Positions 47,778 to 57,349 of a DNA stretch of 64,000 bases are shown here, one piece after another. The DNA is taken from the NCBI RefSeq assembly GCF_003217295.1, contig NZ_QJTJ01000010.1, forward strand, positions 41,400 to 105,399, read 5' to 3'. The stretch's first letter is position 1; each line of letters opens with the position of its first letter. The notes under the pieces are model-generated. The model did no database searches. It worked only from the letters and a program-made list of their open reading frames with translations, and was not told where the DNA came from. The position numbers and the translations under genes are program-made. This DNA is from Ureibacillus chungkukjangi (GTDB lineage Bacteria > Bacillota > Bacilli > Bacillales_A > Planococcaceae).

Positions 47778-48304
47778 TTTGATGATTTTTGAATATATGA
47801 AGGTCGAAAGTGGAGTGATGCATGAGGAAAGTGATCTTCATGCGGTAGATGAAGGTCGAAACGATAGTGATGAATAAGGAAAGCGACCTTCATGAGGTTG
47901 ATGAAAGCCAAAACGATAGTGATGGATAAGGAAAGCGACCTTCATGAGGTTGATGAAAGACAAAACGATAGTGATGGATAAGGCAAATGACCTTCATGAG
48001 GTTGATGAAAGACAAAACGATAGTGATGGATAAGGCAAATGACCTTCATGAGGTTGATGAAAGACAAAACGATAGCGATGGATAAGGAAAGCGACCTTCA
48101 TGAGGTTGATGAAAGACAAAACGATAGCGATGGATAAGAAAAGTAACCTTCATGAGGTTGATGAAAGACAAAACGATAGTAATGGATAAGGAAAATGACC
48201 TTCACGAACTCGATGAACGCCAAAGCCGAAGCGATCCCCACGAAAAGCATCCTTCATGCACCAAATGAAGGCAAAATCCAGAGCAATCCCCAAGAAAAAT
48301 GACA
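47778..48304. repeat. 52-bp tandem palindromic array, locus C (about ten units)
   Basis: TTCAT cores start at 47837, 47889, 47941, 47993, 48045, 48097, 48149, 48201 (TTCAC) and 48253, an exact 52-bp step throughout, with decayed units at both ends. The usual unit is GCGACC-TTCAT-GAGGTTG-ATGAA-AGAC, then AAAACGATAGTGATGGATAAGGA. End units are most diverged and central units nearly identical, as expected for tandem amplification. The core and period equal loci A and B. The rest of this 800-bp gap is the exporter terminator and the Fur promoter. Confidence 0.9.
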
Positions 48305-48435
48305 GTCACATAAGCCAGTAGCGTAGAACAAAAGCAAGAAGATTATTATCATTCAACCGTACTAATTCCTCATATAAGAATGCCTCTTCAAACCGCCCCC
48401 AATCCCCCTAATTTTCATATAATTCAAATCTTCTC

Positions 48436-48467
48436 TTGACATCTAATTGAAAACGATTATCATTATC
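48436..48467 (+). promoter_or_regulatory. Promoter with Fur box for the siderophore operon
   Basis: TTGACA (48436-48441) and TATCAT (48458-48463) are 16 bp apart. GAAAACGATTATCATTATC (48449-48467) matches 17 of 19 Fur positions and covers the -10, so iron starvation should induce the operon. Confidence 0.85.
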
Positions 48468-48515
48468 ATTATAAAAGTCGACTTTTACAAATATTAACTA
48501 TAGGAGTGTTTTGAA

Positions 48516-49505
48516 ATGAAAAGAGGATGGGGATTTGGTGCAGTAGCAATTTTAACATTAGCATTAGCAGGATGTACCGCGGGTAACGAACAAGCTACCA
48601 ATGAAGATACAGAGGTGTCTCAACAGGAAACAACAACTGTTTCAGCAGGGGAAACGACGAAATCAGCAACACAAACAATTTCATACTTAGGCAAAGATTA
48701 CAAAGTTCCTACACAAGTAAACAGTATTGTAGCCGCTAGTTTAGAAGCTATGGAGGACGCCGCTATATTGGGCATTAAACCTGCTGGGGTATTACAAATT
48801 GGTGGGGAAATTCCTACTTACATAGCAGATGATTTAGCTGGGGCTGAGCTGATTGGTGATAAGAGAGAGCCAAATCCTGAGAGCATATTAGCTTTGCAGC
48901 CAGACGTGATTGTTGGTACATCGAAGTGGGGCGAAGATGTAGTTGAGAAAATGAATAAAATTCAAACGATGATTCCGTATTCTCATATTTCAACAAACTG
49001 GAAAGAAAACTTAACGGTTCTTGCACAGCTTGGCGGAAAAGAAGCGGAAGCAGAAAAAATAATTGCTGATTACGAAACAAAGGTTGCAGATGCACAAAGC
49101 TTAGCAACAAAGCAATTAGCAGATAAAGAGATTTTAATCATCCGTATTCGTGGTGGCTTAATGTATATCTATCCACAAGATGTGTATTTAAATCCTGTGT
49201 TATATGAAGATTTAGGTGCTCCTGTACCTGAAATTATTGCGAAAACAGAAGCACAGGCTGAAATTACGCTAGAAACCTTAGCTGAGGTAAACCCGGATGC
49301 TATCTTCCTTCAATTTGAAACAAGTGAGAATGCAGAGGCTCCAAAAAGCTTGGAAGAATTACAAAGCAATCCAATTTTCGCTAATCTAGCCGCTACAAAA
49401 GCAAGTCAAGTATATGTTAATTCGATTGATCCTTTAGCTCAGGGTGGTACAGCCTGGTCAAAAGTAAAATTCTTAGATGCAGCTTACGAAAACTTATTCC
49501 AATAA
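48516..49505 (+). CDS. Siderophore-binding lipoprotein of an iron ABC transporter
   Basis: The 329-aa protein has a lipoprotein signal (ILTLALAGC, Cys about residue 20), a Glu/Thr-rich linker, and a class III periplasmic-binding fold with SIVAASLEAMEDAAILGIKP and NPESILALQPDVIVG. It resembles YfiY/FeuA-type receptors that bind ferric hydroxamate or catecholate siderophores. It heads a five-gene, Fur-controlled operon with two permeases, an ATPase and an esterase; the esterase favours a tri-catecholate such as bacillibactin. Confidence 0.92.
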   Translation: MKRGWGFGAVAILTLALAGCTAGNEQATNEDTEVSQQETTTVSAGETTKSATQTISYLGKDYKVPTQVNSIVAASLEAMEDAAILGIKPAGVLQIGGEIPTYIADDLAGAELIGDKREPNPESILALQPDVIVGTSKWGEDVVEKMNKIQTMIPYSHISTNWKENLTVLAQLGGKEAEAEKIIADYETKVADAQSLATKQLADKEILIIRIRGGLMYIYPQDVYLNPVLYEDLGAPVPEIIAKTEAQAEITLETLAEVNPDAIFLQFETSENAEAPKSLEELQSNPIFANLAATKASQVYVNSIDPLAQGGTAWSKVKFLDAAYENLFQ

Positions 49506-49577
49506 ATTTAAATCATTGGTAGCTAGAAAAAATAAACTACCTAGCTACCAGTTTTAAAATCAGAAAAGGTGGGTATT

Positions 49578-50585
49578 TTGAAAAGTAGTTTTCATCGACC
49601 ATTCGCTATTTTAATAAGTTCACCGTTCTTTATTTGTGCTATCGCTTTAATCTCAATCTTATATGGAACAAAAGATATTAGTACGTTTACTGTGTGGAAT
49701 TCAATTTTTCATTTTGATGTTAATAATATAGATCATCAAATTATTCGGACTAGCCGAATACCTCGGGCTCTAGCCGTTATTTTAGTAGGTGCATTTCTTG
49801 CTGTAGCTGGGGCGGTCATGCAGGGGATTACACGTAATTATTTAGCCTCTCCCTCCTTAATGGGCGTAAATGATGGCTCTGCTTTTGTTATTACATTGGC
49901 TATAGTATTCATCCCGGGACTGACAAACTACCAAATGATTTTACTGTCAATGCTAGGGTCGTGTATTGGTGCAGCACTGGTTTTTGGATTCGGTTCAATA
50001 ATCAGGAATGGGCTGTCTCCAGTGAGATTAGCTATTATCGGGACGGTTATTGGTACATTCCTTAGCAGCGTCGCTACGGCTGTGGCAATGTACTTTGAGG
50101 TATCACAAACCGTAAGTAGCTGGTATAACACGAAAGTGCAGATGGTGGATCTAGAAATGCTATTACTCGCTATCCCATTTGGTTTCCTGGGAATTATTAT
50201 TGCGATTGCTTCTGCTCGAGCGATTACAATTTCATCATTGGGTGAGGATATTGCTGTTGGGCTAGGACAAAAAACAAAGGCGATGCGCTTAATTAGTATG
50301 CTTGCAGTCGTCTGCTTAACAGGAACGGCAGTTGCTCTTGTAGGGAAAATTGCTTTTGTCGGTCTAGTGATTCCTCATATTACTAGATTTATAGTGGGGG
50401 AGGATTATCGATACATCATTCCCTGTTCAGCAGTACTAGGTGCATTTTTCTTGGCTCTTTGTGATGTGGTGAGCCGATATATTAACTTTCCATATGAAAC
50501 TCCCATCGGCGTCGTTACAGCATTGATAGGGGTACCATTCTTCTTATATTTAATTAGAAGGTTTGGGGGTGAAAATCGTGGTTAA
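49578..50585 (+). CDS. Iron-siderophore permease subunit 1 (FecCD family)
   Basis: The 335-aa membrane protein has about nine helices and family motifs RIPRALAVILVGAFLAVAGAVMQGITRN and GKIAFVGLVIPHITRFIVG, the second being the loop that docks the ATPase. AAAGGTGGG supports the TTG at 49578; the GTG at 49569 is part of that site. Its end overlaps the next permease gene by eight bases, suggesting coupled translation. Confidence 0.92.
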   Translation: MKSSFHRPFAILISSPFFICAIALISILYGTKDISTFTVWNSIFHFDVNNIDHQIIRTSRIPRALAVILVGAFLAVAGAVMQGITRNYLASPSLMGVNDGSAFVITLAIVFIPGLTNYQMILLSMLGSCIGAALVFGFGSIIRNGLSPVRLAIIGTVIGTFLSSVATAVAMYFEVSQTVSSWYNTKVQMVDLEMLLLAIPFGFLGIIIAIASARAITISSLGEDIAVGLGQKTKAMRLISMLAVVCLTGTAVALVGKIAFVGLVIPHITRFIVGEDYRYIIPCSAVLGAFFLALCDVVSRYINFPYETPIGVVTALIGVPFFLYLIRRFGGENRG

Positions 50586-51609
50586 AAAACCAACCCAAAA
50601 CTTTCCTTTTATAATGATTACTTTGCTTTTTCTAATAATAGGTGCGAGCTATTTACATATAACAAATGGTGTTTTTAATATGTCTATCCTAGAGGTTTTG
50701 AAAACGCTATTCAGAATAGACCCCAATCGAGATTTCGACCTAGTAATCTTTGAATTTCGTTTACCACGTATTATTATTGCTGGATTAGTTGGTATTGGAT
50801 TAGGGATGGCAGGGGTTATCCTGCAAGGAATTACAAGAAATGGGCTGGCTGATCCTGGCATACTCGGTATTAATGCAGGAGCTGGTGCAGCAATCGTTAT
50901 TTTTATGTACTACTTTCAGGTACAGATAGTTAGTGCAGATATTAGTAGCTGGCTTTCCATCCTAATGATGCCGATTTTTGGATTCATAGGAGGGACGATT
51001 GCTGCTGCACTCATTTTCATGTTTGCCATAAAAAATAGTTTTCTAGATATGCAGCGATTAATTCTTACCGGGATAGCTATTAATAGTGGCTTTGGTGCAC
51101 TTTCTATGTACTTATCCTTGAAAATGAATGAAAAGGATTATGAATCTGCTGCTGTTTGGCTGGCTGGCTCGATTTATAATGCCAACTGGATTTTTATTCT
51201 TTCGATGCTGCCCTGGATAATTCTTTTAGGATTTTATTTATATAAAAAAGCTTATTTACTGGATTATTTCCAGTTAGAAGAAAGTAGTATTACTAGCCTG
51301 GGAATCGCTGTTGAAAAAGAGAAAATCAAATTGCTACTTGCAAGTGTAGCCTTAGTAAGTGCCTGTGTATCGGTTTCAGGAAGTATTGGTTTTATTGGCT
51401 TAATGGCACCACATATCGCAAAACAACTAGTTGGTATTCGACATCAATATGTGCTACCTGTTAGCGCTCTTATAGGTGCCTCACTTTTAATAATTGCTGA
51501 TTTTATAGGGAAAACGGTTTTTGCACCGACTGAGCTGGCTGTTGGTATTATCGTTTCCATTATCGGCATCCCGTACTTTTTATATTTGCTAGTAAAGGCA
51601 AAGGAGTAG
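50578..51609 (+). CDS. Iron-siderophore permease subunit 2 (FecCD family)
   Basis: The 343-aa protein is the partner of subunit 1, with RLPRIIIAGLVGIGLGMAGVILQGITRN and GSIGFIGLMAPHIAKQLVG. GGGGGTG before the GTG at 50578 marks the start; the frame extends further upstream, but that part lies inside the previous gene. The two permeases form a heterodimeric channel. Confidence 0.92.
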   Translation: MVKKPTQNFPFIMITLLFLIIGASYLHITNGVFNMSILEVLKTLFRIDPNRDFDLVIFEFRLPRIIIAGLVGIGLGMAGVILQGITRNGLADPGILGINAGAGAAIVIFMYYFQVQIVSADISSWLSILMMPIFGFIGGTIAAALIFMFAIKNSFLDMQRLILTGIAINSGFGALSMYLSLKMNEKDYESAAVWLAGSIYNANWIFILSMLPWIILLGFYLYKKAYLLDYFQLEESSITSLGIAVEKEKIKLLLASVALVSACVSVSGSIGFIGLMAPHIAKQLVGIRHQYVLPVSALIGASLLIIADFIGKTVFAPTELAVGIIVSIIGIPYFLYLLVKAKE

Positions 51610-51619
51610 GAGGAAAAGC

Positions 51620-52435
51620 ATGAATCCAGCATTTCGAATTGAAAACCTGTCCTCGGGATATCAAGACAATTTAATATTAAATGGCCTAAATATAGTCATA
51701 CCTGAAGGGCAGATTACAACAATTATAGGTCCAAATGGCTGTGGGAAATCTACACTGCTAAAAACACTTGGACGTATTTTGAAAAAGGATTATGGTGAGG
51801 TCTATTTGCAGGAGAAGAATATGGAGGGTCTATCAACCAAGGAAATTGCAAAACAATTGGCCATATTATCTCAATCTCCAACAGCACCTGCCCAGTTAAA
51901 GGTTGAGGAGCTAATTTCTTATGGAAGATACCCTCACCGAAAAAATGTAAATCGGCTTACAAATAAGGATGTTGAAGTGATTGAATGGGCTATGGAGGTA
52001 ACTAACACGTTAGACTATCGGAATAAGGAATTAGCTCAGCTTTCCGGCGGACAAAGACAACGCGTCTGGCTTGCAATGGCTTTAGCTCAGGAAACTAGAA
52101 TTCTACTATTAGATGAGCCTACAACTTACTTAGACATGGCCCATCAGCTCGAGGTTTTAATGATTGTTAAGGAGCTGAATGAGAGACATGGCTGTACGGT
52201 TGTCATGGTATTGCATGATATCAACCATGCAGCCCGTTTTTCCGATGGTTTGATTGCTATGAGAGAAGGGCAAATCATTAAGTGTGGAACTCCACAGCAA
52301 ATTATTAATGCAGAAGTATTACAAGAGGTATTTCAAATCAACGCAAAGATTTTACATGATGAGGAGACAAATGCTCCGATCTGCTTTAGCTACGATGTGC
52401 AAAAGCAAAAGGCACCAAAATTGCAGGAGGTTTAA
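51620..52435 (+). CDS. Iron-siderophore ABC transporter ATPase
   Basis: The 271-aa ATPase has Walker A GPNGCGKST, the signature LSGGQRQR and Walker B ILLLDEPTTYLD, with the switch His in VLHDINHAAR; this is the FecE/FhuC type. AGGAGG precedes the ATG, 10 bases after the permease stop. Its stop codon abuts the ATG of the esterase gene. Confidence 0.95.
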   Translation: MNPAFRIENLSSGYQDNLILNGLNIVIPEGQITTIIGPNGCGKSTLLKTLGRILKKDYGEVYLQEKNMEGLSTKEIAKQLAILSQSPTAPAQLKVEELISYGRYPHRKNVNRLTNKDVEVIEWAMEVTNTLDYRNKELAQLSGGQRQRVWLAMALAQETRILLLDEPTTYLDMAHQLEVLMIVKELNERHGCTVVMVLHDINHAARFSDGLIAMREGQIIKCGTPQQIINAEVLQEVFQINAKILHDEETNAPICFSYDVQKQKAPKLQEV

Positions 52436-53188
52436 ATGAGTAATTTTACAATAGATTCGAAAAACACAAACTATCAATATGATATTTCGGTATATGTTCC
52501 AAATATGGAAACACCAAAAGAAGGGTTCCCAATCATTTATGTGCTTGATGGGCGAAGCTACTTTGATTTTGCTAAACAAACGATTAATTTACAAGTTAGA
52601 AACTCTCCAAAAACAAAAATAGAGGGAGCCATTGTTGTAGGAATTGGTCATCAGGAAAATGGAGAAAGTCTTAGAAGGTTTCTTGACTTTACAGCACCAG
52701 CAAGTGACTACCATTTCCCAGAGCATACAAAAGGTAAATGGGTCGAGATAAATGAATTGGGCGGGGCAGAAAATTTCAGCCGCTTCATCGAGGAAGAGCT
52801 GAAGCCTGTAATTGAAGCCCGCTATCCTATCAATAAAAATAAGCAAACCTTATATGGTCATTCCTTGTCGGGATATTTTGTGCTTTGGAGCTACTTAACT
52901 AAGAATAAGTGCTTTCAAGCTTACCTGGCAGTAAGTCCATCTCTTTGGTGGAATGACGAAGAATTATTCCAATATCTTGAAAATGAAGATGTTAAGGAGA
53001 ATTGTTCAGTATTTATCATTGCTGGGGAGCAGGAAGGCTTTATGGTAACAGATGCAATACGGTTTTATGATAAGCTCCCAACCTGTGAAACAAAGCAATT
53101 GTATATAGCACCCGAGGAAAATCATGCATCGGTCGTTCCTACTACAATGAGTAGAGCCTTCCGCTTTTTGACTGAAATAAATAAGTGA
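52436..53188 (+). CDS. Siderophore esterase (BesA/Fes-like alpha/beta hydrolase)
   Basis: The 250-aa protein of the esterase D-like group has the nucleophile elbow YGHSLSGYFVLW and a late His in EENHASVVP; FPIIYVLDGRSYFDF is typical of IroE/BesA enzymes. These cleave the trilactone of ferric enterobactin or bacillibactin to free iron inside the cell. It begins right at the end of the ATPase gene, so uptake and iron release are encoded together. No siderophore synthesis genes are present, which fits use of a scavenged siderophore or synthesis encoded elsewhere. Confidence 0.88.
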   Translation: MSNFTIDSKNTNYQYDISVYVPNMETPKEGFPIIYVLDGRSYFDFAKQTINLQVRNSPKTKIEGAIVVGIGHQENGESLRRFLDFTAPASDYHFPEHTKGKWVEINELGGAENFSRFIEEELKPVIEARYPINKNKQTLYGHSLSGYFVLWSYLTKNKCFQAYLAVSPSLWWNDEELFQYLENEDVKENCSVFIIAGEQEGFMVTDAIRFYDKLPTCETKQLYIAPEENHASVVPTTMSRAFRFLTEINK

Positions 53189-53199
53189 AAGTAAACAAA

Positions 53200-53230
53200 A
53201 GCAACCAACATAAAGTTTGGTTGTTTTTTT
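53200..53230 (+). terminator. Terminator of the siderophore operon
   Basis: gcaaccaa and ttggttg form the stem, followed by a long T run. Confidence 0.75.
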
Positions 53231-53370
53231 TATGTACAAGCTCTTAGAGAGGGGTGAGCTATATTTTCAAACAATAACATAGGTAGAAATTACCTATACT
53301 TTAACGGTGACTTTTATACTAAAATGGTAATAGCTAAACATTTCCAATTTATTGATAAATGTAGGAGGAA

Positions 53371-55641
53371 GTGGGAATTTTAAGGTATAAGGAACCGAAA
53401 TTGAATATTTTAAAACGCCTTTTTAATAATGAAGAAAATACTGAAATAGCCGAACTAAACAAAATAGCTAATACGATTAATTTCGACTCTATACAACTAG
53501 ATGAAAAGGGTATAGAAAGTGAGATTAATAGTTTCCAATATATATTCGACCATTTAACAACAGGAATATGGATGCGTGAGGAGCCTCATGGTGATTTACT
53601 CTATGCTTCAAAAGGGTTTGAGGAGATTCTAAATCTGCCTTTAAAAACAATTTACGAAACGCCCTCCTTAAGATATCGAATGGTCCACCCAATGCATAAA
53701 AAAGAAGTGGCTACTAATTTTGAGCTCGTTGCCAAAGGGAAAACGGTGCAAATGCTGTATCCGATTACAGATGGAAAAGAGCAGAAAAAGTGGCTTCTAG
53801 AACAAATTGTCCCTAGAGTAAATGAAAACGGTATTGTCAGTCAGGTTTTTGGCATGATTACAGATGTGACACATGAAGTAGATATCGAAGAAAAACTTAA
53901 TTTTCTAGCAAACTATGACTCATTGACAAAGCTGCCAAATCAAAAAAGTTTATTTGAAAAGCTTGACCAAGACTGTAGGGAAGGGGCAGATTTTGCGTTA
54001 CTTTATTTTGATATCGACCGATTCCATGTTATTAACAATTCGTTAGGCTATCAAATTGGCGATGAGGCATTAAAAAAGATTGCGCTCCGTTTATCTGACC
54101 TAACGCCGGAAGAAGGCTATCTTGCACGTTTAAACAGCAATGATTTTATAATGATTGTTAAGAAATATCGGGATGAAAAAGAAATTTATCAATTAGCAGA
54201 AAAAATTCTGGGTACTTTTGAAAAATCCATTACAATCCAGGATTATGTTTTGCATATTACAACGAGTATCGGTATTACCTTCTTCCCTGAGGAGGGCGAG
54301 AGGAGGTTAACCTTACTAGAAAACGCACACACTGCTTTATATCAAGCAAAACGGCAGGGGAAAAATACCTATCATTTGTTTTCTCACTCGAGAGATATCC
54401 CGTCCTATAAAAAGTATGTTCTTGACCGAGATATGCGACTAGCTTTATTGAATGATGAGTTTACTTTATATTTTCAGCCTCAGGTTGAGCCGAGTAAAGG
54501 GTTTGTTGTAGGGGCAGAGGTGCTTATTCGTTGGCAGCACCCTGAGTGGGGAGATATATCCCCAGGAGAATTCATCCCATTAGCGGAAGAAAATCATATG
54601 GTAAATCAAATCATCGATTGGGAAATTGAAAAGGTGTGTGCCATCCTTCATGAATGGAAGAGGAAGGGCTACCGTCTCTATCCGATTTCCATCAATGTAT
54701 CACCAATTCGATTTATGAAAAAGGGATTAGTCGAATTTGTAAAGGCACAATTAGAAAAGTATGATGTAAAGCCACAATACTTAGAATTAGAGATTACCGA
54801 AAGCTCTCTTTTAAAAACCGATCAAACAGTTTTAACCATCCTAAAGGAATTAAAGGCATTAGGAGTAAAAGTAGCGGTTGATGATTTTGGAACCGGTTAT
54901 TCCTCTCTGGACTATTTAAGGAAGATAAAGCCCGATACCATTAAAATCGACAAAACCTTTATAAATAATATTAAGAGCGAAAGTGAAGTCGATAAAGGGG
55001 TAATTGCTTCAATTTTATTTTTAGGTAAAAGACTCGAGATGAAAGTGGTTGCAGAAGGGGTTGAAGATAAGGAACAGCTGGATTTTTTAAAGCACAACGA
55101 GTGCGATATGATACAGGGCTTCCTGTTTTCAGAGCCTGTACCCCAAGAAAAGTTCGAAAAAATTATTCAGGTAGGATATTTAAAGGCAGTACAAAGAACG
55201 AAAAAGAAAAGCAGCTTGCGAGAAAATCGTAAATTTTATCGATTTGAATTGCCTTTATATATCCATGGTAAAATGACCATTGCTGAAGTAAATGATCAGG
55301 TGGTTCAGGTAGGCTCAACACCGGTATTAATTGAAAATTTAAGCTTGGGTGGCATTAAGGTTCTATCGAATTTAAAGCTACCCGTGAACTCTAATATGAA
55401 ATTTAAATTTGAGTTTAAAGTGCTTAACGAGGTGATTGAGGTTTTTGGGAAATTAAGGTGGATTGAAGATGAGCTTCAGGACGTGTACTCCTATGGGGTA
55501 ATATTCAACTTAAATCGAAGCTTAGAGGATAACCTATCTAGGCTCATAAATCGAATGACTACATTAAGAATTACGAACCAACCGATTCCAAATACAGAAT
55601 TTATTTATGACCAAGTTGCTCAATTTTTCAATAAATCGTAA
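53371..55641 (+). CDS. PAS-GGDEF(degenerate)-EAL-PilZ protein, probable c-di-GMP phosphodiesterase
   Basis: The 756-aa cytoplasmic protein has a PAS domain (about 52-168), a GGDEF domain (180-335) whose active site reads NSNDF (255-259) instead of GGDEF, an EAL domain (350-600) with AEVLIRW, ELEITES, VDDFGTGYSS, KIDKTFI and VVAEGVED, and a PilZ domain (615-745) with RKFYR and NLSLGG. So it should hydrolyse, not make, c-di-GMP, with PilZ perhaps sensing product or substrate. The GTG at 53371 is only two bases after AGGAGG; an in-frame ATT at 53377 or TTG at 53401 are alternatives. Confidence 0.92.
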   Translation: MGILRYKEPKLNILKRLFNNEENTEIAELNKIANTINFDSIQLDEKGIESEINSFQYIFDHLTTGIWMREEPHGDLLYASKGFEEILNLPLKTIYETPSLRYRMVHPMHKKEVATNFELVAKGKTVQMLYPITDGKEQKKWLLEQIVPRVNENGIVSQVFGMITDVTHEVDIEEKLNFLANYDSLTKLPNQKSLFEKLDQDCREGADFALLYFDIDRFHVINNSLGYQIGDEALKKIALRLSDLTPEEGYLARLNSNDFIMIVKKYRDEKEIYQLAEKILGTFEKSITIQDYVLHITTSIGITFFPEEGERRLTLLENAHTALYQAKRQGKNTYHLFSHSRDIPSYKKYVLDRDMRLALLNDEFTLYFQPQVEPSKGFVVGAEVLIRWQHPEWGDISPGEFIPLAEENHMVNQIIDWEIEKVCAILHEWKRKGYRLYPISINVSPIRFMKKGLVEFVKAQLEKYDVKPQYLELEITESSLLKTDQTVLTILKELKALGVKVAVDDFGTGYSSLDYLRKIKPDTIKIDKTFINNIKSESEVDKGVIASILFLGKRLEMKVVAEGVEDKEQLDFLKHNECDMIQGFLFSEPVPQEKFEKIIQVGYLKAVQRTKKKSSLRENRKFYRFELPLYIHGKMTIAEVNDQVVQVGSTPVLIENLSLGGIKVLSNLKLPVNSNMKFKFEFKVLNEVIEVFGKLRWIEDELQDVYSYGVIFNLNRSLEDNLSRLINRMTTLRITNQPIPNTEFIYDQVAQFFNKS

Positions 55642-55642
55642 A

Positions 55643-55686
55643 AGAAGCAATGTAGAACCAAATTCCAAAGGTTCTACATTGCTTCT
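55643..55686. terminator. Bidirectional terminator
   Basis: agaagcaatgtagaacc and ggttctacattgcttct form a perfect 17-bp stem between the convergent EAL and YugN-like genes. Confidence 0.8.
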
Positions 55687-55694
55687 CGTTCTAT

Positions 55695-56105
55695 TTAGTT
55701 AATATATTGGAGCACCTTTCCTACGACCTGCTCACCAGCATGAACCCATTTGTGTTTATTTTCAATTTTGCCATCTTTATCTACGGGAGTTTGGAACTGA
55801 CTAAACCCTGTAGCATCTAAGAGAGAGCTTTCATCATAATCTAATCCGTAATTTACAATATGTTTAATGACAAAGGGGGTTTTAAATTGAATATAAGCGT
55901 TATCAGAATCAAGGACACCACTAATAACAACAAAAGGTAACCTTAAATAGATTGTTTCTCCATCCTGTTTAGACAAGATAGCATCGAAAAAGCCTCGATC
56001 GTAATCCCAGTAACCGCCCAGGCAAAAACCGTAATTCTTTAACTTATTACGCAAATAACCAAATTGTGCTTGTTTCCCATCAAGTTCGGATTCAAATTGT
56101 AACAT
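55695..56105 (-). CDS. YugN-like family protein
   Basis: The 136-aa protein resembles B. subtilis YugN by eye: FESELDGKQAQFGYLRNKL, GYWDYDRGFFD, YLRLPFVVISGVLDS and TPFVIKHIVNYGLD. The family is found in Bacilli and has no known function; the fold is probably an alpha/beta domain. It is monocistronic. Confidence 0.75.
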   Translation of the reverse strand: MLQFESELDGKQAQFGYLRNKLKNYGFCLGGYWDYDRGFFDAILSKQDGETIYLRLPFVVISGVLDSDNAYIQFKTPFVIKHIVNYGLDYDESSLLDATGFSQFQTPVDKDGKIENKHKWVHAGEQVVGKVLQYIN

Positions 56106-56193
56106 TGGTGTCTTATTCCTCCATCTAGATTTGTTATAAGCATGGACAAGAATTATGTTACTGATACCTTATCTTGTAAATAAACAACATAAA

Positions 56194-56994
56194 CTAGTAT
56201 ATATTGGTGTTTTCAATATGTTCTCTTAAAGGTAGACTTTGTAATGCATCTGCAGCACTAGAAAATGCAGGTCGAATTATTAGAAGTCGCTCTATATATT
56301 CAATAACCTCTTGTGGTAACAGTAATTCCTCCTGCCAACTTCGTTCTTTCTTCTTGGTAGGTGTGTAGGTGGAATAGAGTAAAAAAAGCAGGAAATGCCC
56401 AATGTAATATAGATCACTAATATGATTTTCTGCTCGCTTCGGATTATTTATCTTATCTAATTGAAGTTCAGGTTTCATATATGCAGCTAATCCAAAATCG
56501 ATAATATGAAGAGTATTATCCTTTAGTAAAATATTTGGAATGCGTAAATCTCGATGAACAATGCCTTTTTTATGAAACTCTATCAAAATTTGAAGCAATT
56601 CCTTAGTAATTTGCATGGATTGCTTGAGCGAGAAAATTTGCCCATCCTGAAAAATAGACTGTTCAAAGGTCTTTCCCTCAATATAATCCATTATATAAAA
56701 TGGGATTCCACTAATTTCCCCTTTTGAAACCAGCTTTGGTACATTTGGAAGTTCTATTTCGTTAAGAATTGAAATTTCTTGATCGAATTTTTGGCGTATT
56801 TTTTTCTTATGACGATGCTTTGTTTTCAAGCGTTTTAACACATATTTTTTATGAGTATTCATATCCTCAAGTAAATAGGCAACCCCATAAGCCCCAACAC
56901 CAATTTCTTCGATAAAGTTATAAATGGTTTTAGCTGTTACATAATCTTTTACGAGGTGATTGTATTTTTTTTCGGAAAAATATCGAAGCATCAT
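56194..56994 (-). CDS. Ser/Thr protein kinase-like protein
   Basis: The 266-aa soluble kinase has the glycine loop GVGAYG (32-37), Lys54 in YVLKRL, the catalytic loop HRDLRIPN (148-154; Arg where most Ser/Thr kinases have Lys) and DFG with Asp166. It lacks PASTA or membrane segments, and the C-lobe is short, like B. subtilis YrzF. Its ATG overlaps the stop of the preceding small gene (TAATG), so it is translationally coupled and probably made in step with that protein. Confidence 0.85.
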   Translation of the reverse strand: MMLRYFSEKKYNHLVKDYVTAKTIYNFIEEIGVGAYGVAYLLEDMNTHKKYVLKRLKTKHRHKKKIRQKFDQEISILNEIELPNVPKLVSKGEISGIPFYIMDYIEGKTFEQSIFQDGQIFSLKQSMQITKELLQILIEFHKKGIVHRDLRIPNILLKDNTLHIIDFGLAAYMKPELQLDKINNPKRAENHISDLYYIGHFLLFLLYSTYTPTKKKERSWQEELLLPQEVIEYIERLLIIRPAFSSAADALQSLPLREHIENTNIY

Positions 56995-57179
56995 TAGCTA
57001 CTGAAAAAGCTGCGTGAACTTCTTGAACCGAAAAAGCCGGAGCTACGTTTGTAGCCTTTTTTATAATGCTTGTGACCGTAGTAATTGTGTTTTCTAGAAT
57101 AATGTTTTCTGCTACTTGAGGAGTGACGGCGCTTCCCATGTCCTCCACCTAATATTCCCTTTAAAATCTTATCTAACAT
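56994..57179 (-). CDS. Small basic Ser/His/Tyr-rich protein coupled to the kinase
   Basis: The 61-aa product starts with a short helix (LDKILKGILGGG), then becomes very rich in Lys, Arg, His, Ser, Tyr and Gly (HYSRKHNYYGHKHYKKGYK) and ends in SSRSFFSS. It has no predicted globular domain. GAAAGGAAAG precedes the ATG at 57179, and its stop overlaps the kinase start. A role as kinase substrate, nucleic-acid binder or spore protein is possible; none is shown. Confidence 0.65.
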   Translation of the reverse strand: MLDKILKGILGGGHGKRRHSSSSRKHYSRKHNYYGHKHYKKGYKRSSGFFGSRSSRSFFSS

Positions 57180-57349
57180 ACAATCTTTCCTTTCTTAAAG
57201 TTCATTTATTTAAATGATCTTGTTTTATTTTTGGTGATAATTATTATACGAAAAAAAGTGAATTAAGTTTCATCTCCTTAAGATGACTTTTTGCTAGAAG
57301 TTTATGTATTAAATATATGGACAGGCCTTCTTGTGAGGTGTAAAGTATA

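Noticed and set aside
47778..48304. CRISPR array
   Set aside because: The repeats are direct and evenly spaced, but the whole 52-bp unit is conserved from copy to copy; there are no unique spacers and no cas genes.
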